This document shows positions 18,472 to 27,723 of a stretch of 64,000 bases of DNA, piece by piece. Position 1 is the first letter of the stretch. Every line of letters starts with the position of its first letter. The notes under the pieces were generated by a model that worked only from the letters and a program-made list of their open reading frames with translations, ran no database searches and was not told where the DNA came from. The stretch spans positions 186,001-250,000 of the forward strand of contig NZ_JABEQE010000001.1 of assembly GCF_014174375.1 (NCBI RefSeq), given 5' to 3'. A program made the position numbers and the translations under genes. Source of the DNA: Gluconacetobacter asukensis (lineage in GTDB: Bacteria > Pseudomonadota > Alphaproteobacteria > Acetobacterales > Acetobacteraceae).

Positions 18472-18768
18472 TCAGCGGGTGTAGCTGTAGCCGTACTGGT
18501 CGGCCAGGGCCTGCAGGTCCGGGGCACCACGCAGGTTCAGCGGCACGGGCTTCGGGTTCTTCGTGCCGATGACGAAATTATGGTCCGTCATGCGCTGGCA
18601 GGTATTGGCCGCCAGCGGGAAGCTCAGCTTCAGCTCGGCACCCATCTGGGCCCGCAGGCAGGAGATGTCGGTATCCGTGGGGCGGCGCCCGATTTCCGAC
18701 GAACACCCCGCCAGGAGGATCGCGGCACCGGCAACCCAACCAAGAGCCGTTCCGTTCTTATGCTTCAT
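18472..18768 (-). CDS. Small lipoprotein, hypothetical
   Basis: This 98-aa protein begins MKHKNGTALGWVAGAAILLAGCSSE, a typical lipoprotein signal with lipobox LLAGC, so the mature form should be an outer- or inner-membrane lipoprotein of about 78 residues. Cysteines at CLRAQ and NTCQRM may form a disulfide in the periplasm. The C-terminus (LNLRGAPDLQALADQYGYSYTR) is predicted soluble. The ATG at 18768 is preferred over longer upstream frames because it starts the signal peptide. I do not recognise a family. It is divergent from hpnR. Confidence 0.7.
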   Translation of the reverse strand: MKHKNGTALGWVAGAAILLAGCSSEIGRRPTDTDISCLRAQMGAELKLSFPLAANTCQRMTDHNFVIGTKNPKPVPLNLRGAPDLQALADQYGYSYTR

Positions 18769-19212
18769 TCCGACCGCCGCAGCTCCTTTCCGGAGCCGTC
18801 CATACCGTGATTTCGCGCCCGATACCGCTTGAACGGAACGATATCGGGACACTTTGTTTCCAATCAGCTTGCCATGGATCGTCCGTCCGCGATAGGGCGC
18901 CGGGTGCATGACAGAATGGCATGGATCGTTCACGTCTTCATGAAGACATCGCCAACTTGTCGATCGTGCAACAATATCCAACCGCATCCCCCCAGAAATC
19001 CAGCAATAATCGGGTTCGGCCTGCCACGGGATGGAGTCATCCCCCTGCATGCATAGGTGTCATTACCCACAATTCGGGTGACGGACCCGGCTCCTTCTGA
19101 AAAAAATATTGGGGCCCACGACAAGCCATTGCCCAAGCGAGCCGCCGTATCCTTTCGGCATGGCCGCCACGTCATTCCGCCACGCTCAGGTGGCGAAAAG
19201 CGAGGTGTCAGA
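18769..19212. promoter_or_regulatory. Divergent region upstream of hpnR with palindromes
   Basis: 444 nt between the small lipoprotein and hpnR. It contains a perfect 14-bp palindrome GTCTTCATGAAGAC (18934-18947) and a 7-bp inverted repeat CCCGATA/TATCGGG with a 17-nt spacer (18818-18848). No clear sigma70 promoter pair was found for either gene. Confidence 0.45.
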
Positions 19213-20754
19213 ATGAGAATACTCGCCGTCCATCCCAGCGCGCTGATGTACACCAAGGTCTTCCTGCGACTGGAGCCGCTGGGCCTGGAACTGGTGGCAG
19301 GCGCGGCCCGACAGGCCGGGCATGAGGTGAAGATCATCGACCTGCAGGTGGAAACCCACCGCGACTATTGGCGCATGATCGAGGATTTCCGGCCCCACGC
19401 CGTCTGTTTTTCCGGAAACTATCTGGCCAACGTGCCGGAGATCGTCGATCTGTGCCGCGAGACCCGCGCGCGCATGCCGACCGTTTTCCTGTTCGTCGGC
19501 GGCCATTCGGTCTCGTTCATCGCGCGCGACATCCTGGAACTGGCCGAGGGCGCGATCGACTGCATCCTGAAGGGCGAAGGTGACGCCACCGTCGGGCAGT
19601 TGCTGGACACACAGCAGGAAGGCGGCGACATCACCATCGTCCCGGGCGTGGTGACATTGACAGGCGAAGGGCCGCCGCCGATCTTCGTCCCGTCGCTGGA
19701 CACGATCCGCCCGGCGCGCGACCTGCTGCGCCATCGCCGCAAATATTTCATCGGCACGCTCGACCCCGCGGCCTCGATCGAATTCGCGCGCGGCTGCCCG
19801 TGGGACTGCACGTTCTGCAGTGCCTGGACCTTCTACGGTCGGTCCTACCGCACGGCCAGCCCGAGCGTGATTGCCGACGAACTGGAGGCGATCCGCGAAC
19901 CGGGCATCTTCATCGTCGACGACGTGGCCTTCGTCCATGCCGAACATGGCATGGCGATCGGCGAGGAAATCAAGCGGCGCGGCATCCGCAAGGAATATTA
20001 CCTGGAAACCCGCGCCGACGTGCTGCTGCGCAACAAGGAGGTCTTCCGGTTCTGGAAGGAACTGGGGCTGAGCTACATCTTTATCGGCATGGAGGCGGTG
20101 GACGAGGAAGGGCTGAAACATTTCCGCAAGCGCGTGTCGCTGGACCGGAATTTCGAAGCCCTGGAATTCGCCCGCTCGCTGGGCCTGATCGTCGCGATCA
20201 ACATCATCGCCGATCCGTCATGGGACCGGAAGCGCTTCGAGGTCATCCGGCAATGGTGCCTGGAAATCCCGGACATCGTGAACATCTCGGTCACCACACC
20301 CTATCCGGGCACCGAGATCTGGCACCGTGAGGCCCGGCGGTTGACGACGCGGGACTATCGCCTGTTCGACATTCAGCATGCGGTGCTGCCCACCACCCTG
20401 CCGCTGGAGGAATTCTACGAAGAACTGGTCAAGACCCAGCAGGTGCTCAACCAGAAACATCTGGGCTGGAACGCGATCAAGGACACGATGGGCCTCGCGC
20501 TCCGCCTGGCACTGCGCGGGCAGACGAACTTCCTGACCATGATCTGGAAGTTCAATTCGGTCTTCAATCCCAAGCTGCAACTGGCCGATCACCGACGCAA
20601 GCCGCGCTATGAAATGCCACTACAACCCGAGGCCGAGGATAAGGTCGACCGCAAGGCGCTGTATGTCCACAACCCCGCCGGGCGCCGCAGCCGCGCCATC
20701 GACGACGCGACCGAGACTTTCGTGGATGAAGCCCGGGCTGCCCCGGTCGATTAA
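19213..20754 (+). CDS. hpnR: Hopanoid C-3 methylase HpnR (B12-binding radical SAM)
   Basis: This 513-aa protein has an N-terminal cobalamin-binding domain (about residues 1-140; [21 protein letters not shown] at its start) and a radical SAM domain with the cluster motif CPWDCTFC (C195, C199, C202). [12 protein letters not shown] and [13 protein letters not shown] follow as in HpnR. It methylates the C-3 position of hopanoids at the membrane, giving 3-methylhopanoids known from acetic acid bacteria and methanotrophs. ATG at 19213 has GAGG 8-9 nt upstream. An in-frame ATG at 19057 would add 52 unrelated residues. It stands alone, away from any visible shc or hpn cluster. Confidence 0.9.
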   Translation: MRILAVHPSALMYTKVFLRLEPLGLELVAGAARQAGHEVKIIDLQVETHRDYWRMIEDFRPHAVCFSGNYLANVPEIVDLCRETRARMPTVFLFVGGHSVSFIARDILELAEGAIDCILKGEGDATVGQLLDTQQEGGDITIVPGVVTLTGEGPPPIFVPSLDTIRPARDLLRHRRKYFIGTLDPAASIEFARGCPWDCTFCSAWTFYGRSYRTASPSVIADELEAIREPGIFIVDDVAFVHAEHGMAIGEEIKRRGIRKEYYLETRADVLLRNKEVFRFWKELGLSYIFIGMEAVDEEGLKHFRKRVSLDRNFEALEFARSLGLIVAINIIADPSWDRKRFEVIRQWCLEIPDIVNISVTTPYPGTEIWHREARRLTTRDYRLFDIQHAVLPTTLPLEEFYEELVKTQQVLNQKHLGWNAIKDTMGLALRLALRGQTNFLTMIWKFNSVFNPKLQLADHRRKPRYEMPLQPEAEDKVDRKALYVHNPAGRRSRAIDDATETFVDEARAAPVD

Positions 20755-20846
20755 AAGAGCCGGTTGACGGGACCTGTCCGGCGCCACACCTTTGGCATGG
20801 CATCCGTCCATGGGCGGGCGCATGGACAGGAGGCCGCACCGCGCCC

Positions 20847-23258
20847 ATGACATCCGCGCAACCCCTCACCCTTCCGCTGGAAGGCATGACCTGCGCCGCC
20901 TGCGCCACGCGCATCGAAAAGGTGCTGAACCGCCTACCGGGGGTCACCGCGTCGGTCAATTTCGCCGCCGCGACCGCCACGGTGGAGCGCGCGGACCAGA
21001 CCACGCCGGTCGATGCGATCGTCGGCACGATCCGCAAGGCGGGTTTCGACGTACCAACCCGCCATATCGCCCTGGCGATCGCGGGCATGAGCTGCGCCGC
21101 CTGCGCCACCCGCATCGAGAAGGTGCTGAACCGTCTGCCGGGGGTCACGGCGCAGGTCAGTTTTGCCGGCGAGCGGGCGGAGATCGATTATCTGCCCGGC
21201 CTGGCCGACCCGGCCACCCTGATCCGACAGGTGGAAAAGGCCGGTTACAGCGCCACCCTGCCCCGCGACTCCAACGATGCGGCCAAGGACGATGCAGCCC
21301 GCAGGCGCACCGCCTGGCGGCGGCAGGTGGGGCTTTTCGCGCTGTCATTCGTCCTCACCCTGCCGCTGCTGGCCGGCATGGTGACGATGGCGGCCGGTTG
21401 GCCCGACCTGTTGCCGATGTGGGTGCAATGGCTGCTGGCCACACTGGTCCAGTTCATCTGCGGCCGGTCGTTCTATCGCCAGGCGTGGAACGCGCTGCGC
21501 GGCGGCGGTGCCAACATGGATGTGCTGGTGGTGCTGGGTACCAGCGTCGCGTGGCTGTCCAGCACCGCGACCTTGCTGCTGGGCCTGTCCGGGCCGTTCT
21601 ATTTTGAATCGGGCGCCACCGTCATCACCCTGGTCCTGCTGGGCCGCCTGATGGAAAGCCGGGCCCGCCACCGCACGCGCGAAGGGGTCGAACGGCTGCT
21701 GCGCCTGCAACCGCAGATCGCGCATGTCGTGGTGGACGGTGCCGTCGAAGACCGGCCGGTGGAGAGCCTGCGCGTGGGCGATGTGTTCGTGGTCCGTCCC
21801 GGCGAGAGCATCCCCGTGGACGGCACGATCCTGGATGGGCAGTCGGACATCGACGAATCGATGCTGACTGGCGAACCCGTCCCCGTGGCCAAGGGCACCA
21901 ACGATCCGGTCTCGGGCGCCACCATCAACCGCGACGGCGTGTTGCATGTCCGCGCCCGGCGCGTGGGAGCAGACACGACCCTGTCGCGCATTGTCCGCAT
22001 GGTGCAGCAGGCACAGGGCAGCAAGGACCCGGTGCAGCATCTGGTGGACCGGGTTTCTTCCGTCTTCGTGCCGGCGGTACTGGTTGTCGCCGCCATTACC
22101 TTCGCCACCGGCTGGGTGCTGACCGGCCATCCGGCCGGCGCGCTGACCGGCACGATCGCCGTCTTGGTCATCGCCTGCCCTTGTGCGCTGGGGCTGGCGA
22201 CGCCGACGGCAATTATGGTGGGGACCGGCCTGGGCGCACGGGCCGGGCTGCTGTTCCGCAATGCCGAGGCGCTGGAACGCGTCCACAGGATCACCACCCT
22301 GGTGCTGGACAAGACCGGCACCCTGACCGAGGGCCAACCGGGCGTGACCGACATCGTGCCGGCCCCCGGCGTGCCCGTCGAGGCCTTGCTCTCTGCCGCA
22401 CTGGCGCTGGAAGAGAATTCCGAACATCCGCTGGCGCGGGCCATCGTTGCCCATGCCCTTGCCGCCGGCGCCGCCCCCGCCCCGATCCGCGCGGTTCGTG
22501 CCCTGCCCGGCCGTGGCATCGAAGGCGAGAGCGGGGAGACGTCCGGCGGCACCCTGCGCCTGGGCTCGGCCCGTTTCCTGACGGAAGCCGGCTGTGATCC
22601 CGACAGCGCCACCGTCGAACGACTGGAACAGGAGGGGAAGACGGTGATCGGCGTCGCGCGCGAGACCAGTCTGCTGGGCCATATCGCGCTTGCGGACCAG
22701 ATCCGGCCCGATGCCGCCGAAAGCCTGGCCGCGCTACGCGCACGCGGCATTCGCCTGGTGATGCTGACCGGTGACAATCCCCGCACCGCTGCTGCCGTAG
22801 CCAGCCGGCTGGGGCTGGATGACGTGATCGCCGGTGTGCTGCCCAAGGGCAAGGCGCAGGAGATCGCGCGCCGCCGCGCGCCGGGGCAGCTTGTGGGAAT
22901 GGTAGGCGACGGCATCAATGACGCTCCGGCGCTGGCGGCGGCGGATATCGGCATTGCCATGGGCAGCGGGTCGGACATCGCGCTGGAAACCGCCGACGTG
23001 GTGCTGATGCGCGGCGAACTGCGGGGGCTGGTCGATGCGATGGACCTCTCCCGCGCGACCCTGGCCAAGGTGCGGCAGAATCTGTTCTTCGCGTTTGTCT
23101 ACAACGTCATCGGCATTCCACTGGCGGCATTGGGCTGGCTGAACCCGGCTCTGGCGGGGGCCGCGATGGCCGCCAGTTCGGTCTCGGTGGTCTCGAACGC
23201 CCTGCTGCTCAATCGCTGGAAGCCGTCCTTGCGCCGGCCCGGGCCCGCGCATAGCTGA
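20847..23258 (+). CDS. copA: Copper-exporting P1B-type ATPase
   Basis: The 803-aa pump has two N-terminal heavy-metal-associated domains with MTCAAC (C16, C19) and MSCAAC (C83, C86). The membrane region carries the metal-site CPC motif (444-446). Also visible are the actuator motif LTGEP, phosphorylation motif DKTGT (D488), nucleotide-binding SEHPLA and hinge [10 protein letters not shown]. It exports Cu(I) from the cytoplasm. The two metal domains are unusually similar to each other in protein and DNA. copZ follows 37 nt downstream, forming a copper-resistance pair. No CueR-type operator could be identified upstream. Confidence 0.93.
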   Translation: MTSAQPLTLPLEGMTCAACATRIEKVLNRLPGVTASVNFAAATATVERADQTTPVDAIVGTIRKAGFDVPTRHIALAIAGMSCAACATRIEKVLNRLPGVTAQVSFAGERAEIDYLPGLADPATLIRQVEKAGYSATLPRDSNDAAKDDAARRRTAWRRQVGLFALSFVLTLPLLAGMVTMAAGWPDLLPMWVQWLLATLVQFICGRSFYRQAWNALRGGGANMDVLVVLGTSVAWLSSTATLLLGLSGPFYFESGATVITLVLLGRLMESRARHRTREGVERLLRLQPQIAHVVVDGAVEDRPVESLRVGDVFVVRPGESIPVDGTILDGQSDIDESMLTGEPVPVAKGTNDPVSGATINRDGVLHVRARRVGADTTLSRIVRMVQQAQGSKDPVQHLVDRVSSVFVPAVLVVAAITFATGWVLTGHPAGALTGTIAVLVIACPCALGLATPTAIMVGTGLGARAGLLFRNAEALERVHRITTLVLDKTGTLTEGQPGVTDIVPAPGVPVEALLSAALALEENSEHPLARAIVAHALAAGAAPAPIRAVRALPGRGIEGESGETSGGTLRLGSARFLTEAGCDPDSATVERLEQEGKTVIGVARETSLLGHIALADQIRPDAAESLAALRARGIRLVMLTGDNPRTAAAVASRLGLDDVIAGVLPKGKAQEIARRRAPGQLVGMVGDGINDAPALAAADIGIAMGSGSDIALETADVVLMRGELRGLVDAMDLSRATLAKVRQNLFFAFVYNVIGIPLAALGWLNPALAGAAMAASSVSVVSNALLLNRWKPSLRRPGPAHS

Positions 23259-23295
23259 AAGACATGGCGACCCAGCCCCATAAGGAGACAGGACA

Positions 23296-23505
23296 ATGGA
23301 AACACTCACGCTGAACATCACGGGCATGACCTGCAATGGCTGCGTCACGTCGGTAAAAAACGCACTGGAACGGACCGACGGCGTCAGCGCCGCCGATGTC
23401 ACGCTGGAACCCGGCCGCGCCAAGGTCAGCTACGACCCGGCCTTTACCTCACCCGCCGCCCTGCGCATGGCCATCGAGGATGCCGGGTTCGAAATCGCAG
23501 CCTGA
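23296..23505 (+). CDS. copZ: Copper chaperone CopZ
   Basis: This 69-aa single heavy-metal-associated domain has the metal-binding motif MTCNGC near residue 10 and a C-terminal DAGFEIAA typical of CopZ/Atx1-like folds. A strong ribosome-binding site AAGGAG lies 9-10 nt upstream. It carries Cu(I) to the CopA pump encoded just before it, probably from the same transcript. Confidence 0.9.
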   Translation: METLTLNITGMTCNGCVTSVKNALERTDGVSAADVTLEPGRAKVSYDPAFTSPAALRMAIEDAGFEIAA

Positions 23506-23510
23506 TTTTC

Positions 23511-23861
23511 TCAAAAAAGGGCGGCGTAGGCTTCGGGTTTGAACCCCACGGTCAGCGCGCCGTCCACATCCAGCACGGGCCGCTTGATCATGGAAGGCTG
23601 GGCCAGCATCAGTGTGACGGCTCGCGCCCCGTTCAGATCGGCCTTGTCGGAATCGGGCAGCTTGCGGAAGGTAGTGCCAGAACGGTTCAGCAGGACCTCC
23701 CATCCGACCTGCCGGACCCAGCCTTCGATTACCGGGCGCGCGATACCGCCGCCCTTGTAGTCATGGAATGCGTAGGCCACGCCATGTGCGTCCAGCCAAG
23801 CTCGCGCTTTCTTCATCGTGTCGCATGATTTGATACCGTAAATCGTGACCGAGCGTACCAT
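23511..23861 (-). CDS. ArsC/Spx-family protein, YffB-like
   Basis: The 116-aa protein starts at 23861, with AGGGA about 8 nt upstream. It has the thioredoxin-like ArsC fold pattern ITIYGIK-SCDTMKKARAWL, with a single redox cysteine C13, then HDYKGGG and a conserved MIKRPVLDVDG. Length and pattern match E. coli YffB rather than a detoxifying arsenate reductase, and no ars genes are nearby. YffB-like proteins bind glutathione; a reductase role is possible but unproven. It is convergent with copZ, with only 5 nt between the stops. Confidence 0.8.
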   Translation of the reverse strand: MVRSVTIYGIKSCDTMKKARAWLDAHGVAYAFHDYKGGGIARPVIEGWVRQVGWEVLLNRSGTTFRKLPDSDKADLNGARAVTLMLAQPSMIKRPVLDVDGALTVGFKPEAYAALF

Positions 23862-24008
23862 GCCGCCTTCCCTCTTCATCCCGCCGGAACCGGGCCGGCT
23901 GCCGCTGGTCGTGACGGACCGCGCCTGCCCGGCATCGACACTTTGAAAACAGTCTCTTAATATCACTTCCAAAGCCGCGCCAAATCGGATGAGAGAGCAG
24001 GAACAGAC

Positions 24009-24674
24009 ATGATGGCACCCCGAAACACGCGTCACCTCCTCCACCGCCTGTCGCGGTCCGCGCGGCTGCTGCCCGTCGCAGCCCTGGCGCTGGCCATGCC
24101 GCTGCGCGCCCATGCCCAGGCCTCGGTCATCACCGGCAACCAGGTCACCCAGGCAACGGTGGAGACAATCGACCCGGCCTCGGGCGAGGTCCTGCTGCGC
24201 GATGCCGATGGCGGGCTGATCACGGTCGATATTCCTCGTTCTGTGCACAACCTGCCCCATATCCAGCCGGGCGACCGGATCAATATCCGTTTCTTCCAGA
24301 CTATCGGCGCCGACGTTGTGCCCGCCGACACGCCCCCGCCGGAATCGACCGTGACCTCGGCCCATGGCGTGACCAACCGCCACCCCCATGGCATGATGGT
24401 CTCCTTCCGCCGCAAGCGGGTGCGCATTGCGGCGGTCGATGCGGCGCATAACGTCGTCACGACCATTGGCCCGGCCGATGCCACCCAGACAATCACCGTC
24501 CACACCAAGACCATGCAAGCCCTGCTGCCGACCCTGAAGGTGGGCGACACTGTCGACGTGACGACGATGGACGCCGTGTCGTTCGAAGTCCTGAACCGCG
24601 TCGTCACGCCGTCGACCACCGTGCATGAGGGCACGGGCACCACTGGCGCATCCGGTACCCCCACGGGCCACTGA
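24009..24674 (+). CDS. Secreted protein of unknown function
   Basis: This 221-aa protein has a signal peptide ending near AHAQA. The mature part has two similar short beta-rich segments, QATVETIDPASGEVLLRDADG and VRIAAVDAAHNVVTTIGPAD, each followed by a stretch ending in a (Q/L)xxGDxxx motif (IQPGDRINI, LKVGDTVDV). This suggests a duplicated small beta domain like those in DUF5666-type periplasmic proteins. The tail is Thr/Gly-rich (GTGTTGASGTPTGH). It is followed by a strong intrinsic terminator, so it appears to be a single-gene unit. Confidence 0.65.
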   Translation: MMAPRNTRHLLHRLSRSARLLPVAALALAMPLRAHAQASVITGNQVTQATVETIDPASGEVLLRDADGGLITVDIPRSVHNLPHIQPGDRINIRFFQTIGADVVPADTPPPESTVTSAHGVTNRHPHGMMVSFRRKRVRIAAVDAAHNVVTTIGPADATQTITVHTKTMQALLPTLKVGDTVDVTTMDAVSFEVLNRVVTPSTTVHEGTGTTGASGTPTGH

Positions 24675-24691
24675 GCGCACGTTTTTTCCAG

Positions 24692-24736
24692 CGCCTGCCG
24701 TCACGCGCCGCATCCCGGCGCCCCGGCAGGCGTTTT
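24692..24736 (+). terminator. Intrinsic terminator after secreted protein
   Basis: An outer 9-bp stem (24692-24700 with 24724-24732) encloses an inner 6-bp stem (GCGCCG/CGGCGC, 24705-24710 with 24716-24721) and is followed by TTTT at 24733-24736. Confidence 0.7.
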
Positions 24737-24808
24737 GATTGCGCTCCATAATGATGCCACGCCTGCATGGGACGGAGGCACAGCGCCCACAGGGAAGGAA
24801 ACACAGGA

Positions 24809-26467
24809 ATGGTGACGATCAGCCCACTGGCCGGCAAACCGGTTCCGCTCTCGCGTCTGATTGATGTCGCGAAACTGACCGCGGCCTACTACGATCTGAA
24901 GCCCGATCCGGCCATCGCCGCGCAGCGCGTCGCATTCGGCACCTCCGGCCATCGTGGCTCGCCATTCCATACCAGCTTCAACGAAGACCATATCCTCGCC
25001 GTCAGCCAGGCGGTGTGCGACTACCGGGCCTCGGCCGGCATCGACGGGCCGCTTTTCATCGGTATCGACACCCATGCGGTCTCGAAACCCGCCCTCGCCT
25101 CGGCGCTGGAAGTCTTCGCCGCCAACGGGGTGGAAACCTTCATCGACGCGCAGGGTGGTTACACCCCGACGCCGGTGATCTCCCACGCCATCCTGACCTA
25201 CAACCGGGGGCGTACCAGCGGCCTGGCTGACGGCGTCGTTATCACCCCGTCACACAATCCGCCGGAAGACGGAGGCTATAAATACAACCCGCCCCATGGC
25301 GGGCCGGCCGATACCAACATCACGAAGATCGTCGAGCGCGCGGCCAATGATTTCCTCGCTGCCGAGCTGGCTGGCGTGCGCCGCATCCCGCACGAACAGG
25401 CGCTGCGCGCCGCCTGCGTGCATCGGCACGACTACATTACCCCCTATGTCGCGGATCTGGGCGCCGTGCTGGACATGGAGGCCATTCGCGCCTCCGACGT
25501 CGCGATCGGCATCGACCCGCTAGGCGGGGCGGCCGTCGCCTACTGGCAGCCGATCATCGAGCACTATCGCCTGAACGCCACGGTGGTCAGCACCGTGGTC
25601 GACCCCACCTTCTCGTTCATGACAGCCGACTGGGACGGGCAGATCCGCATGGACTGCTCATCGCCCTATGCCATGGCACGCCTGATCGAACTGGGCAGCC
25701 GTTTCGATGTGGCCTTCGCCAACGATACCGATGCCGACCGGCATGGCATCGTCGCCGGCACCGAGGGGCTGATGAACCCGAACCATTATCTGGCCACCGC
25801 CATCGACTATCTGTTCGCCAACCGTCCGGGCTGGAGCCCTCAGGCGGCCATCGGCAAGACGGTGGTCAGCAGCAGCCTGATCGACCGCGTCACCACCCGG
25901 CTGGGTCGCAGGCTGGTCGAGGTTCCCGTGGGTTTCAAATGGTTTGTAGATGGGCTAATTGATGGGGGATTCGGCTTCGCGGGCGAGGAAAGCGCCGGCG
26001 CGTCGTTCCTGCGCAAGGACGGCACGGCCTGGACCACCGACAAGGACGGCATCATCCTTGGCCTGCTTGCTGCCGAGATCACCGCCCGCACCGGCCATAA
26101 TCCGGGCGTCGCCTATCGCAGGCTGACCGCCGAACTCGGTACGCCCTATTACGCGCGAATCGACGCCCCCGCCACGGCGCCACAGAAGGCGCTGCTGAAA
26201 TCGCTGACGCCCGAGCAGGTCGGGCTGCACGAGCTGGGCGGCGAACCGATCCGCGCCACGCTGACCCGCGCGCCGGGCAACGATGCCGAAATCGGCGGGC
26301 TGAAAGTGGTGGCGGATAATGGCTGGTTCGCCGCCCGCCCCTCGGGCACCGAGGATGTCTACAAGATCTACGCCGAGAGCTTTGTCAGCGACGATCATCT
26401 GCACCGCATCCAGGATGAGGCAACGACCGCCATATCCGCCCTGTTCGCGGCCAACGCGGCGCCGTAA
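24809..26467 (+). CDS. pgm: Phosphoglucomutase (alpha-D-glucose phosphate-specific)
   Basis: This 552-aa enzyme matches the long E. coli-type Pgm. Motifs are AFGTSGHRG near residue 48, the active-site serine loop [20 protein letters not shown], the metal loop NDTDADRHG, the sugar loop GEESAGASF and phosphate loop RPSGTED near the end. It interconverts glucose-1-P and glucose-6-P, linking central metabolism to UDP-glucose, cellulose and exopolysaccharide synthesis, which is important in acetic acid bacteria. ATG at 24809 has AAGGAAACACAGGA upstream. An intrinsic terminator follows. Confidence 0.95.
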   Translation: MVTISPLAGKPVPLSRLIDVAKLTAAYYDLKPDPAIAAQRVAFGTSGHRGSPFHTSFNEDHILAVSQAVCDYRASAGIDGPLFIGIDTHAVSKPALASALEVFAANGVETFIDAQGGYTPTPVISHAILTYNRGRTSGLADGVVITPSHNPPEDGGYKYNPPHGGPADTNITKIVERAANDFLAAELAGVRRIPHEQALRAACVHRHDYITPYVADLGAVLDMEAIRASDVAIGIDPLGGAAVAYWQPIIEHYRLNATVVSTVVDPTFSFMTADWDGQIRMDCSSPYAMARLIELGSRFDVAFANDTDADRHGIVAGTEGLMNPNHYLATAIDYLFANRPGWSPQAAIGKTVVSSSLIDRVTTRLGRRLVEVPVGFKWFVDGLIDGGFGFAGEESAGASFLRKDGTAWTTDKDGIILGLLAAEITARTGHNPGVAYRRLTAELGTPYYARIDAPATAPQKALLKSLTPEQVGLHELGGEPIRATLTRAPGNDAEIGGLKVVADNGWFAARPSGTEDVYKIYAESFVSDDHLHRIQDEATTAISALFAANAAP

Positions 26468-26483
26468 TACAAGCGGGGTGAGG

Positions 26484-26506
26484 CGCCAGCCTTGCGGCTG
26501 GCGTTT
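26484..26506 (+). terminator. Intrinsic terminator after pgm
   Basis: An 8-bp stem (26484-26491 with 26496-26503), a TTGC loop and a short TTT tail lie between convergent pgm and the isoaspartyl peptidase gene. Confidence 0.65.
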
Positions 26507-26509
26507 CCC

Positions 26510-27535
26510 CTATTTCTTCCCGTCACCGAAGATCGCGACATGCGACACGCCGTCGCGCCCCACCCAGGCACGGTACATGCCGCTGGTGTTGAAGGGCATC
26601 GCGATATCGCCCTGGGCATCGACCAGGATCGCACCACCATCGCCACCCAGCGCCGGAATTTCGTGGTTGATGACATCCTGCGCCGCATGAGCCAGCGCTT
26701 CATGCATCGCGGTCACGCGCATGCAGATCTCATGCGCGGCGACGGTGCGGATATAGAACTCGCCCCATCCCGTCCCGGACATGGCGCAGCCGGCATTGGC
26801 GTAGGTCCCGGCCCCGATCAGCGGCGAATCGCCCACCCGGCCCCATAATTTGTCGGTCATGCCACCAGTCGATGTTCCGGCGGCCAGATGGCCCTCGCGA
26901 TCCAGCGCGACCGCGCCGACGGTGCCGAAATGCCGGTCGGTCGTCTCGTCGGCATGCTGGCTGTGCGCCGCGTCCTCCTTGAGTGCCTTCTGCAGCTGGT
27001 CCCATCGATGCTGGGTCCAGAAATAGGACGAATCCACCAGCGGAATCTTCTGGGTCTGGGCGAAAGCCTCCGCCCCCGCGCCGATCAACAGCACATGCTT
27101 AGACTGTTCCATGACCGCCCGGGCCAGCGTGATCGGATTGCGTACATGCTGCACGCCGGCAACCGCTCCCGCCTGGAGCGTCGCGCCGTCCATAATCGCG
27201 GCATCCATCTCGTTATGCCCGTCATGCGTAAAGACGGCGCCCTTGCCGGCATTGAAATTCGGATCGTCCTCCAGCACCCGGATGGCCGCAACCACGGCGT
27301 CCTTCGCCGGCTGCCCGGCCTTCAACGCCGCGTATCCGGCCTGCAACGCACGCGCCAGCGCCGCCTTCACGATCTGCTGGCGTTCGGCAGACATGTCGGC
27401 CTTGATCACCCCGGCGCCGCCATGGATCACCATCACCGGCACCGTATCGGCCCGCGCCTGCCCACCAGACCACAGGCAAGTCGCCAACGCCCCGACCGCC
27501 GCCATTACCTTCGGCCCGATTCTTCTTCCGTTCAT
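26510..27535 (-). CDS. iaaA: Isoaspartyl peptidase / L-asparaginase (Ntn hydrolase, T2 family)
   Basis: This 341-aa precursor has a signal peptide ending near QARA, so it should act in the periplasm. MVIHGGAGVI is the classic start of plant-type asparaginases. The autoprocessing site is GTVGAVALD, with Thr205 as the nucleophile freed by self-cleavage into alpha and beta chains. GTSTGGMTDKLWGRVGDSPLIGAGTYA completes the active site. It degrades beta-aspartyl dipeptides and asparagine. Upstream (27536-27723) is an AT-rich repeat-like region. Confidence 0.9.
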   Translation of the reverse strand: MNGRRIGPKVMAAVGALATCLWSGGQARADTVPVMVIHGGAGVIKADMSAERQQIVKAALARALQAGYAALKAGQPAKDAVVAAIRVLEDDPNFNAGKGAVFTHDGHNEMDAAIMDGATLQAGAVAGVQHVRNPITLARAVMEQSKHVLLIGAGAEAFAQTQKIPLVDSSYFWTQHRWDQLQKALKEDAAHSQHADETTDRHFGTVGAVALDREGHLAAGTSTGGMTDKLWGRVGDSPLIGAGTYANAGCAMSGTGWGEFYIRTVAAHEICMRVTAMHEALAHAAQDVINHEIPALGGDGGAILVDAQGDIAMPFNTSGMYRAWVGRDGVSHVAIFGDGKK

Positions 27536-27593
27536 TTATTACCTCGCTGTTTGGCGGCACGGTATCATCGGAACCGAAACGAACAAGGGTCTC

Positions 27594-27714
27594 GTTCTTT
27601 TTTTTAAAAAAGAACCAAAAAACTTCTGATCCATTCAGGAGGCTTGTGCTGGGGACATACGATGCCCCTGAACGCATAAAAGTCTTTTTGCTTCTTTTTC
27701 TTCAGAAAAAGAAG
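27594..27714. repeat. AT-rich double palindrome element
   Basis: Two inverted repeats lie in a 188-nt gap. The first is GTTC-T8-A6-GAAC (27594-27615). The second is a 10-bp stem CTTCTTTTTC/GAAAAAGAAG with a TTCA loop (27691-27714). Homopolymer-rich arms like these in a GC-rich genome resemble repeated intergenic elements I recall from Komagataeibacter/Gluconacetobacter genomes. The second follows the deaminase stop on the minus strand but lacks a proper U-tail in that direction. Confidence 0.5.
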
Positions 27715-27723
27715 ACCTTCTCT

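Noticed and set aside
23511-23861. Arsenate resistance gene
   Set aside because: The protein is YffB-like in length and motif, and there is no arsR, arsB or acr3 nearby.
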